Part shown: positions 55,801 through 64,000 of the stretch, piece by piece
Layout of the letters: every line of letters starts with the position of its first letter
How positions within the stretch are numbered: the first letter of the stretch is position 1
Source: Cymbidium sinense
Lineage: Eukaryota; Streptophyta; Magnoliopsida; Asparagales; Orchidaceae
Direction of reading: 5' to 3'
DNA: 64,000 nucleotides
Assembly (NCBI GenBank): GCA_021442155.1
Contig: CM038229.1
Coordinates: 92,847,716 to 92,911,715, forward strand
The notes under the pieces: generated by a model
The model's database searches: none
Seen by the model: only the letters and a program-made list of their open reading frames with translations
Told to the model about the DNA's origin: nothing
Program-made: the position numbers and the translations under genes

Positions 55801-58800
55801 TTAGGTTTAGGATTAGGTTTTAGTTTAGGTTTTTATTTAGGTTTAAGTTTTAAGGTTTAGGGTTTATGATTTAGGGTGTTAGGATTTAGGGTTTAAGGTT
55901 TAGAGTTTAGATTTAGGTCAGTTTCTTTAGAGTTTGGGTTTAGGTTAGTAGGGTTTAAGGTTTATGAGAGCCATAAGGTTTAGGGTGTAGGGTTTAGGTT
56001 TTGGGTCATGGTTTAGGGTTTGGTTAGGGTTTAGGCCAGGTATAGTTTAGGCTCACGATTTAGGGTTTAGGGTTTTACGATTTAGGATTTAGAGTTTAGG
56101 GTTGTAGGTTTAGCGTTAGTTTTAGGGTTTAGGGTTTAGGGTTTAGGATTCATGTTTTTTTCTATTTTTTATTTTTTTAATTTTTTAATTTAAAGTTTAG
56201 GGTTTATTTTTAATTTATTTTATTTTATTTAGTTTAGGTTTAGGTTAAGTTTATTTTAGGTTTAGGTTTAAGTTTTATTTATTTTAGTTTAGTTTATCTT
56301 AGTTTAGTTTATTTTAGTTTGGGTTTAGGTTTATTTTATTTTGTTTATTTTATTTTTATTTTAGGTTTAGGTTTTATTTTCATTTTGGGTTTAGTTTTAT
56401 ATTTTATTTATTTTTAGGTTTCATTTTTAAGATTATTTTTTAGGTTTAGGTTTTTATTTAGTATTTATTTTATTTTATCTTAGGCTTATTTCATTTTTAA
56501 TTTAGGTTTAGTTTTTATTTTATTTAAGTTTTTATTTTAATTTTTTTAGTTTTTTGTGTAGTTAAGGTTTTATTTTATTTTATTTGTTATTTAGTTTTTT
56601 ATTTTTATTTTATTTTATTATTAGGCTTAGGTTTTGGTTTAGTTTTAGGTTTAAGATTAAGTTTTAGTTTAGGCTTTTATTTTATTTTATTTTATTATTT
56701 TATTTAGGTTTAAGTTTTAGGGTTTAGGGTTTATGGTTTAGGGTGTTAGGGTTTAGGGTTTAGGGTTTAGTGTTTAGCGTTTAGGGTTTTTATGGTCTAG
56801 GGTTTAGGGTTTAGGGATTAAGTTTATTTAGTTTTTTAGAGTTTAGTTTAGGGTTTAGTATTTACAGATTTTAGTATAGAGTTTAGGGTTTAGGATTTAG
56901 GTTTTAGAGTTTATGGTTTATGGTTTAGGGTTTATGGTTTAGGGATTAGGGTTTAGGGTTAGTTTTAGGGTTTAGGGTTTAGGGTTTAGGATTCAAGTTT
57001 TTTACTATTTTTTATTTTTTAAATTTTTTTTAATTTTTTAATTAAGTAAACTTGTAGGTTTAGGTTTATTTAGTTTGTTGTATTTTTTATTTTTTATTTA
57101 GATTTATTTTTATTTTTAATTTGTTTAGTTTAGTTTTTTGAATTTTGTTTATTTTTTAGGATTAGGTTTAGGTTTAGGTATATTTTTGAGTTTAGTTTTA
57201 TTTTTATTTTATTTTTTATTTTTAGGTTTAGGTTTAGGATTTATATTATTTTTTTAGGTTTAGGTTTTAGATTTTTATTTTAGGTTTATTTTTGGGTTTT
57301 ATTTTTTTGCTTTTGGTTTAGGCTTTTTAAAAAAAAAATTTAACATGTAGGTTTAGGTTTATTTAGTTTATTTTTTTATTTATTTCTATTTATTTTATTT
57401 TTTAGTTTTATTTAGGTTTATTTTTTTATTTAGTGTAGTTTATTTATAGTACATTTATTTATTTTATTTTTGGTTTTGTTTATTTTAGATTATTATTTAG
57501 GTTTAGGTTTATGTTTAAGATTATCTTTTAGCTTAGTTTTATTTTAAATTTATTTTTTAGGTTTAGGTTTTATTTTTTATTATTAGGTTTTGTTTTATAT
57601 TTTATTTTTTAAAGTTTAGGTTTCTGATTGTTCTTTTAGGTTTTTTTAAGTTTTATTTTTAGTTTAGGCTTATGTTTATTTTTAGTTTTTTTTATTTTTT
57701 TATTTTAGGTTTAGGGTTTAGTTATTATTATTTATTTTTTTAGGTTTTATTGTTAGTTTTATTACTTAGGTTTAGGGTTTTTATTTTATTTTATTTTAGG
57801 TTTATTTTATTTTTATTTTATGTTTAGTTTTTATTTTATTAAAGTTTTTTATTTTTAGGTTTATTTTATTTTATTTTTATTAGATTAGTTTTTATTTATT
57901 TTATTTTAGTTTAGTTTTTATTTTCTATTTTATTTTATTTTTGGGTTTAAGTTTAGGTGTAGGTCTTAATTTAGGATTTAATTTAATTTAATTTAATTTT
58001 TTTATTTAGGTTTAGGTTGTAGGGTATAAGGTTTAGGGTTTACGATTTTGGGTTTTTGGGTTTAGGATTAATGGTTTAGTGTATAGTGTTTATGGTTTAT
58101 GGTTTAGGGTTTAGGTTTTAGGTTTAGGATTTAGGTTTCAGTTTAGTGGCTGGGTTTAGGTGGGGTATAAGGTTTTAAGAGTTTAGGGTTATTGGGTTTA
58201 TGGTTTAGGGTTTTAAGGTTTAGGTTTTAGGGTTTAGGGATTAGGGTTTTATGGTTTATGTTTTTGGGTTTAGGTTTTAGGGTTTAGGTTTTAGGGTTTA
58301 GGGTTATGTATTTCTTTAAAGTAAGTAAAATGGTAGGTTTAGGTTTATTAAGTTTATTTTTCATTTATTTTATTTTATTTTATTTTTTATTTTTATTTTT
58401 AATTATTTTAGTTTATTTATTTTAGTTTAGCTTTTTAATTTTATTTTATTTTTTAAGTTTTGGTTTATGTTTAGGTTTATTTTTTTAGTTTAGTTTATTT
58501 TTTGTTATATTTTTTAAGTTTAGGTTTTATTTTTAATTTTGAGTTTTAGGTTTTGGTTTTTATTTTATTTTTTTAGGTTTAGGTTTTAGGTTTCTATTTT
58601 AGGCTTATTTTTAGGTTTTATTTGTTAGAATAGGTTTAAGTTTATTTTTAATTTATTTTATTTTATTGAGTTTAGGTTTAGGTTTTATTTATTTTATTTT
58701 AGTTTAGTTTTGTTTAGGTTTAAGTTTATTTTATTTTTATTTTAGGTTTAAGTTTCCTTTAGTTTTGGATTTAGATTTTGTTTTTTATTTTTTAATATTA

Positions 58801-59326
58801 TTTTTTAGGATTAGGCATTTATTTAGAGTTTATTTTATTTTATTTTAGGTTTATTATATTTTTATTTTAGGTTTAGTTTTTATTTTATTTAGGTTTTTTA
58901 TTTTTTAGTTTAGTTTAGGTTTTTAATTATTTTATTTAAATTTAGTTTTTATTTTGTATTTTTTCTTTTTATGTTTAAGTTTAGGTTTTAGTTTATATTT
59001 TTATTTTATTTTATTTTATTTATTTTATTTTGGTTTAGGTTTTTTATTTATTTATTTTAGATTTTATGTAGTTTAGATAATGGTTTTTAGTTTTTTAGGG
59101 TTTAGGGTTTAGGGTTTAGGGTTTTGTGGTTTAGAGTTGAGTGTTTAGGTTTAGGGTTTATGGTTTAGGTGTTTTTTTTAGTTTAGGGTTTAGGGTTTAA
59201 GGTTTACAGCTTTGGTTTTAGGGTTTAGGGTTTATGGTTTAGGGTTTTAGGGTTTAGGGTTTAGGGTTTATAGTTTAGGTTTTAGGTTTAGGGTTCAAGT
59301 TTTAGTTTAGGGTTTAGGGTTTATGG
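52827..59326. repeat. TTTAGGG / AT-rich array, copy B and beyond
   Basis: TTTAGGG tracts lie at 52900-53560, 54370-54700, 55850-56160, 56720-57000, 58020-58310 and 59095-59326, separated by AT-rich blocks. An approximately 66-bp tandem duplication lies at 53050-53185. Boundary boxes are at 53572-53592, 54730-54750, 55052-55070 and 57040-57058. The empty RTE target is at about 55050-55080, and a GRP-tail relic is at 54511-54526. The nested repeat has an approximately 827-bp period (55489 to 56316). Duplication copy B ends at 58763. Order is disturbed at 55915-56060. No gene is seen. Confidence 0.85.
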
Positions 59327-59770
59327 TTTTTTTTAACAGGGAACAAATTCAGATTCAACATTTGTTTTTTTCGAATTCATCAACCAAATAACACACCAAG
59401 TTTTCTAAAACACTAGCGACAACATAGATAAAAAGTGAACACACATAGAGAAAATTAAAAACCTTAGATCGGATAGGCCGCTTTTCAGTTTCTCTAATTA
59501 CCATCAAAACACCCTGCGGCCTTTCGAGTAGCGGGATCCACCATCATATCCCCGATCTCTCTCTCCACCACCACTACAGCTGCAACCCCAGTTGCTCCTC
59601 CCGCCACCATAACCACCACTGGTTCGACCACAACTTCCATATCCACTAGCACCTCTAGATCCCCCACCACCACTACGATAATCGCCAACTCCTCCTTCAC
59701 CTCCATCGCTAGATCTTGATTGAACCTGGTTGACAGTGATGTTCCTGCCATCAAGGTTCTACCCATTCTT
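59327..59770 (-). pseudogene. GRP fragment 10 (best preserved tail)
   Basis: Minus strand, from the common breakpoint CCCTAAGAATGGGTAGAACC (Gln to TAG, as in fragments 1 and 6). After that stop the GRP frame stays open through NLDGRNITVNQVQSRSS, then GGGGSRGASGYGSCG, TSGGYGGGRSNWG and RDRGYDGGSRYSKG, before a frameshift and stop in the last few codons. This gives about 90 residues of recognisable GRP. The 3' UTR is shortened near 59460 relative to other copies, and an A-run closes it (T's at 59327-59334). The 90-codon open frame at 59494-59766 is the shifted shadow. Confidence 0.9.
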
Positions 59771-59774
59771 AGGG

Positions 59775-60317
59775 CTTTAATTTAAAATCAAAAGTGGGAG
59801 AATTTTATTGAGAAAAAGAAAGGGATAAAAGGTTCTTAATGGGAATAAATCTCAAAACTACTTCTAAAAGAGCTATAATTAGCCTAAAGCGATAAATCCC
59901 CCTATCTATTACAAGAAAACCAAAGCAAAAGAAAGAAAAAGACAAAAATAAAGATAGAAATAGAACAAAATTCTAAGAAGGGTAGCCAAAGCCATCTATA
60001 TCCCAAAATCTTCTGAGAGATGAACAAACCACATATAGCCCCAAACCTGCCACAAACCTACAAAGAACTTAAGATAGAGATAAGCATCTAAAAATAAAGA
60101 CAAGCTAAGTACACAAAAGGAACAAAATGATAAAAATCTTAGATAAGGCTCAGGCTCAGTCACATTCATCTCATGGAGCAACAGGATATGTGAGCATCCA
60201 AACTTCAGAAGAAAGGTTACAATAAAATATGGTGCTACCAGCCAAAAGAATAATTGGGGAAACATCCCAGCCATCATAGCCAACTTAGTTCGATCAAAAC
60301 AAACAGCCAACAACAAA
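59775..60317 (-). mobile_element. LINE 3' tail next to GRP fragment 10
   Basis: Minus-strand copy of the tail at 590-1105. It shares caataaaattctcccacttt, TAGCTCTTTNAGNAGTAG, the GATTTATCCC region and tggctatgatggctgggatg. Near 60317 it ends abruptly in TTTAGG repeat. It lies only a few bases from the GRP breakpoint, just as in unit 1. A 106-codon open frame (59996-60316) is partly shared in translation with 664-858 (FGCSHIL, MNVTEPE, YLRFLSF), but the left copy has interrupting stops and no domain is recognised. I treat this as nucleotide-level similarity. Confidence 0.75.
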
Positions 60318-61922
60318 GTTTAGGTTTATTTCAGGTCTATTTTAGGTTTTATTTATTTTAGTTTAGTTTGTTTTTGTTTAGGTTTAGGTTTATTTTATTT
60401 TGTTTATTTTATGTTTTGGTTTTTTTAATTTATGGAATAGGTTTTATTTTTAGGTTTATTTTTATAGGTTTAGGTTTTATTTAGTTATTATTCCATTTTA
60501 TTTTAAGTATATTTAATTTTACGTTTAGGTTTTTTTATTTAGGTTTTTTATTTATGGGTTTATTTTATTTTAATTTATTTTATTTATTTATGTTTAAGGT
60601 ATTTTATATATTTTATTATTAGGTTTTATTCAGTTTAGGTTTAAGTTTTTAAGTTTTTTGGGTTTAGGGTTTAGGGTTTAGGGTTTGGGGTTTAGGGTTT
60701 AAGCTTTAGGATAGTAGGCTCTAGGGTTAAGGGTTTTAGGGTTTAGGGTTTTGGTTTGAGGGTTTATGGTTTACAGTTTTAGGGCTTAGGGTTTAGGGTT
60801 TAGGATTGTAGGTTTAGGGTTTAGGGTTAATTTTAGGGTTTGGGGTTTCTTATTTTATTTTTAATTTTTTATTTTTTAAAAGTAAGTAAAATAGTACGTT
60901 TATGTTTATTTATTTATTTATTTTAGTTTAGTTTACTTTTATATTTTTTTAGTTTTATTTTTATTTTTATTTAGTTTAGTTTATTTATTTTAGTTTTATT
61001 TATTTTAGTTTTTGTTTTTTTATTTTATTTTATTTTTTTAGGTTTAGGTTTAGGATTAATTTTTTTTTTCATCATTTTAGTTTTATTTTTATTGTATTTT
61101 TTAGGCATAGGTTTTATTTTTTATTTCTAAGTTTATGTTTAGGTTTTTATTTTATTTTTTTATGTTTGTGTTTTAAGTTTTTATTTTAGGAGTTATTTTT
61201 AAGTTTAGGTTTAGGTTTATATTTAGTTTATTTTTTTATTTAGTTTAGGTTTAGGATTAGGTTTTGCTTATTTTAGGTTTAGCTTTATGTTTTATTTAAT
61301 TTAGTTTATTTTATTTTAGTTTAGGTTCAGTTTTATTTTATTTTTATTTTATTTTTAGATTTTTTTAGTTTAGGGTTTAGGAATTATTTTTTATTTATTT
61401 TTAGTTTTTTTTAGGTTTGCATTTTTATTTAGTTTTTATTTTTTTATTTTAGTTTTGGCTTTTATTTTATTTAGGTTTTTTATTTTTTTAGTTTAGTTTA
61501 GGTTTTTATTTATTTTATTTTAGTTTAGTTTTTATTTTCAATTTTTTTCATTTTAGGATTTGGTTTAGGTGTAGGTTTAGGTTTAGGTTTTAGTTTATGT
61601 TTTTATTTTATTTATTTTTTTCTATTTATTTTGTTTAGGTTTTCTTGTTTATATTATTTTAAGATTTTATTTAGTTTAGGTTTAGGATTTTAGCTTTTTG
61701 CGGTTTAGGGTTTCGTGTTAGTTTAGGGTTTAGGGTTTAGGTTTAGGTTTTTTTTTTGGTTTAAGGTTTCGGGTTTAGGGTTTTGTTTTTAGGGTTTAGG
61801 GTTTAAGGTTTACAATTTTAGGGTTTATGATTTAGGGTTTAGGGTTTAGGGGTTTTAGGGTGTAGCATTTATGTTTTAAGTTTATGGTTCAAGTTTTAGT
61901 TTAGGGTTTTGGGTTTTTGGGG
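60318..61922. repeat. AT-rich block, TTTAGGG tract and degraded box
   Basis: AT-rich TTTATTTT sequence runs from 60318 to 60640, then a TTTAGGG tract at 60655-60845. A degraded boundary box (AAAGTAAGTAAAATAGTACG) is at 60879-60898, an AT-rich block at 60900-61680 and TTTAGGG again to 61922. No gene is seen. Confidence 0.85.
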
Positions 61923-62373
61923 TTTTTTTTAACAGAGAACAAATTCAAATTCAACATTTATTCTTTCGATTTCATTGACCCAAGCAATGACATAGACCAA
62001 AAAAGAGTACTCATAGAAAAAATCAAAAACCCAAGATAAGTAGAACCATCTCTACTGTAAAGACATAGTTCCATAAGCAACAGATCAAATTGACCATTCT
62101 TCAATTTCTCCATAACTACCCCGGCATCTCGAGTAGCAGGATCCACCATCATATCTCTAATCTCTCCCTCTGCAACCACCACAACCGTAACCTCCATCAC
62201 TCCTCCATCTTCTCTAATCACCACTGCTGTGAGCACCACTTCCATGCCCACCAGCACCTCCAGATCCCCCACCTCCACTATGATAATCGCTGCCTCTGCC
62301 TTCGCCTCCACCGCTAGATCGAGATTGAGCCTGGTTGATGGTGAAGTTCCTTTCTCCAAGGTTCTGCCCATTA
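61923..62373 (-). pseudogene. GRP fragment 11 at the polarity switch
   Basis: Minus strand. It enters at AATGGGCAGAACCTTGGAG, the common breakpoint with the Gln codon intact, and gives GQNLGERNFTINQAQSRSS, then GGGEGRGSDYHSGGGGSGGA, a stop, and a second Gly-rich part with an eroded end. The 3' UTR and A-run (T's at 61923-61930) are normal. Unlike all other minus-strand copies, the DNA beyond its breakpoint (right side) is CCCTAAA rather than TTTAGGG. The 137-codon frame at 61958-62371 is a shifted shadow. Confidence 0.85.
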
Positions 62374-64000
62374 AATCCTAAAAACCCTAAAGCCTAAAGA
62401 CTAAACCCTAAACCCTAAACCCTAAACCATAAATCTTGAACCCTAAAGTCTATAAAACCCTAAAACCTAATCTTTAACCCTAAAATCTAAACCCTAAAAC
62501 TAATCTTAAACCCTAAACCTACAACCTTAAACCTTAAACACTAAACCTACAAGCCTAAACCCTAAACCCTAAACCCTAAAACCCTAAACATTTAACTCTA
62601 AACCCTAAACCAACCCCAAACCCTAAACCCCATATCCTAAACCCTAAAAACCTAAAAGCCTAAACCAAAAAAAAACCTAAAAATAAAATAAAAAAATAAC
62701 CTGAACCTAAATAAAATAAAAAATAAAATAAAATAAAAATATAAACTAAAATCTAAATCTAAACCTAAACCTAAAAATAAAAAAAATAAAAAAAAACTAA
62801 GCTAAAATAAAAATAAAAAAACTTAAACTAAACTAAAAAATAAAATAAAGCTATAACTAAAAAACCTAAATAAAATAAAATAAAAACTAAATAAAAACCT
62901 AAACCTAAAAGATAATACTAAAAATAAATAAAAATTAAAACCTAAACCCTAAACTAAAGAAAAGCCTAAACCTCAAATAAAGAAAATAAAATAAATCTAA
63001 ACCTAAACTAAAAAAAAAAAAACCTAAACCTAAACCTAAAATAATCTAAACATAGACCCTAAATTAAACAACATAAAATAAACTAAAAATAAACCTAAAC
63101 CTAAACTAAAAAAAAACCTAAAAATAAATATAAAATAAAATCTTAGAACCTAAAACTAAACCAAAAATTAAAAGATAATACCTAAACCTAAAAAATAAGA
63201 TAAAAATAAAATAAACTAAAAAATAAACATAAAACTAAACGTAAACCTCAAAAATAAACTAAAATAAAAAACCTAAACTAAAATCAATAAATCTAAAAGA
63301 AATAAACTAAACTAAATAAAAAAACATAAATAAAAATAAAAAATAAAATAAACAATATAAAACATAAACTAAATAAACCTAAACCTTATGGTTTACTTAA
63401 TTTTAAAAAAATAACCATAAACCCAAAACCCTAAACCCTAAACCCTAAATCCTAAACCCTAAACCCTAATCCCCAAACCCTATAACTAACTATAAACCCT
63501 AAACCCTAAAACCTAAACCCTAAAATCTAACACTAACCCTAATTCTTAACCATCAACCATAAATTAACCCTAAACCTTAAGCTAACACTAAACCCTAAAC
63601 CCTAAACCCTAAATAATAAATCTTAAAAACCCAAAACACTAAAGCCTAAACATTAAACCCTAAACAATAAACCCTAAACCCTAACCCTAAACCCTAAACC
63701 CTAAAATTCGAAAGCCTAAACCCTAATTCCTAAACCTTAAATCCTAAAACACTAAAAACCTAAACCTAAACTAAATAAAACCTAAAAATAAAATAAATTA
63801 ATAAACTTAAGCCTAAATAATATTATAAAATATAATAAAATAAAAACCTAAACTAAAACATAAACCTAAAACTAAAAATAAAATTAAATCAAAAATAAAA
63901 ATAAACTGTAATAAAATAAAAAAAAACATAAACTAAACTATTAAATATAAATAAACATAAGATTTAAAAACCTAAATAAAATAAAAACTAAATGTAAAAT
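62374..64000. repeat. CCCTAAA array, polarity reversed again
   Basis: The C-rich strand is on + again. CCCTAAA units lie at 62374-62660 and 63420-63760, with an AT-rich CCTAAA/AATAAA block between them and another after 63770. A reverse boundary box (ttatggtttacttaatttta) is at 63386-63405. No gene is seen to the window end. Confidence 0.9.

Larger units (their letters stand above)
47941..58763. repeat. Copy B of the 11.49-kb tandem duplication
   Basis: It repeats copy A in direct orientation, from tttcaatggcatacctaatc (47942) to aagtttcctttag (58751-58763). Beyond that point copy A has no counterpart. It lacks the RTE insertion and is therefore shorter, at about 10.8 kb. Divergence from copy A is visible throughout the non-telomeric segment, of the order of one change per 15-25 bases by eye, with small indels. 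This excludes a simple assembly echo. Confidence 0.85.

Noticed and set aside
47941..58763. Copy B as an assembly duplication artefact
   Set aside because: Many scattered differences, different GRP indels and the absence of the RTE insertion show that it is a distinct diverged locus.
59996..60316. 106-codon minus-strand frame with hydrophobic segments as a membrane protein
   Set aside because: It lies in a LINE 3' tail. The paralogous tail at 590-860 has stops, and the hydrophobic look comes from T-rich DNA.

Overview
The window is plant nuclear DNA and consists almost entirely of repeats. The organism is probably a flowering plant. The evidence is the Arabidopsis-type telomere heptamer TTTAGGG/CCCTAAA in every state of decay, pieces of a plant glycine-rich RNA-binding protein (GRP) gene, a plant L1-type LINE with a zinc-knuckle ORF1, and plant RTE-type LINE tails ending in (GTT)n. 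I see no intact protein-coding gene, rRNA, tRNA or CRISPR array. The locus reads as subtelomeric or interstitial telomere-derived satellite. The species cannot be named from this sequence.

Layout. From 1 to 8.88 kb the + strand carries the C-rich telomere strand (CCCTAAA and AT-rich derivatives such as CCTAAAATAAAA), with a LINE 3' tail (1-1105) and three GRP fragments on the + strand. From 8.88 to 12.91 kb lies a decayed L1-type LINE (ORF1, endonuclease, reverse transcriptase) that is cut off at its 3' end. From 12.9 to 62.37 kb the polarity is reversed: the + strand is TTTAGGG-like and eight GRP fragments lie on the - strand. Inside this stretch are a hexamer-dominated zone (TTTAGG), a 1.64-kb tandem triplication (20.3-25.3 kb), a LINE 3' tail with poly(A) (30.1-30.9 kb), a 7.4-kb non-telomeric block (31.35-38.77 kb), and an 11.49-kb tandem duplication (copy A 36.45-47.94 kb, copy B 47.94-58.76 kb). 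Copy A alone carries a 745-bp RTE insertion with an 18-bp target-site duplication, and copy B keeps the empty site. At 62.37 kb the array flips back to CCCTAAA.

How the parts fit. Eleven copies of one GRP 3' fragment are embedded in the array. Each includes the end of the RRM (consensus NGQNLDGRNITVNQAQSR), the glycine-rich tail, the stop and the 3' UTR. Nine share one 5' breakpoint, and all end in an A-run that passes into telomere repeat. The simplest reading is one 5'-truncated retrocopy of a GRP mRNA that landed in telomeric DNA and was then amplified with it. A second non-telomeric word (TTAAGTAAACTAGTAGG-like) recurs about 17 times where clean TTTAGGG tracts pass into AT-rich repeat. 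The satellite is therefore a higher-order repeat of four modules: clean telomere tract, GRP fragment, box and AT-rich degenerate block.

Limits. All coordinates and similarities were read by eye and no alignment was run. Some local anomalies (CCCTGGG islands, T-runs replacing repeats) could be sequencing or polishing artefacts.
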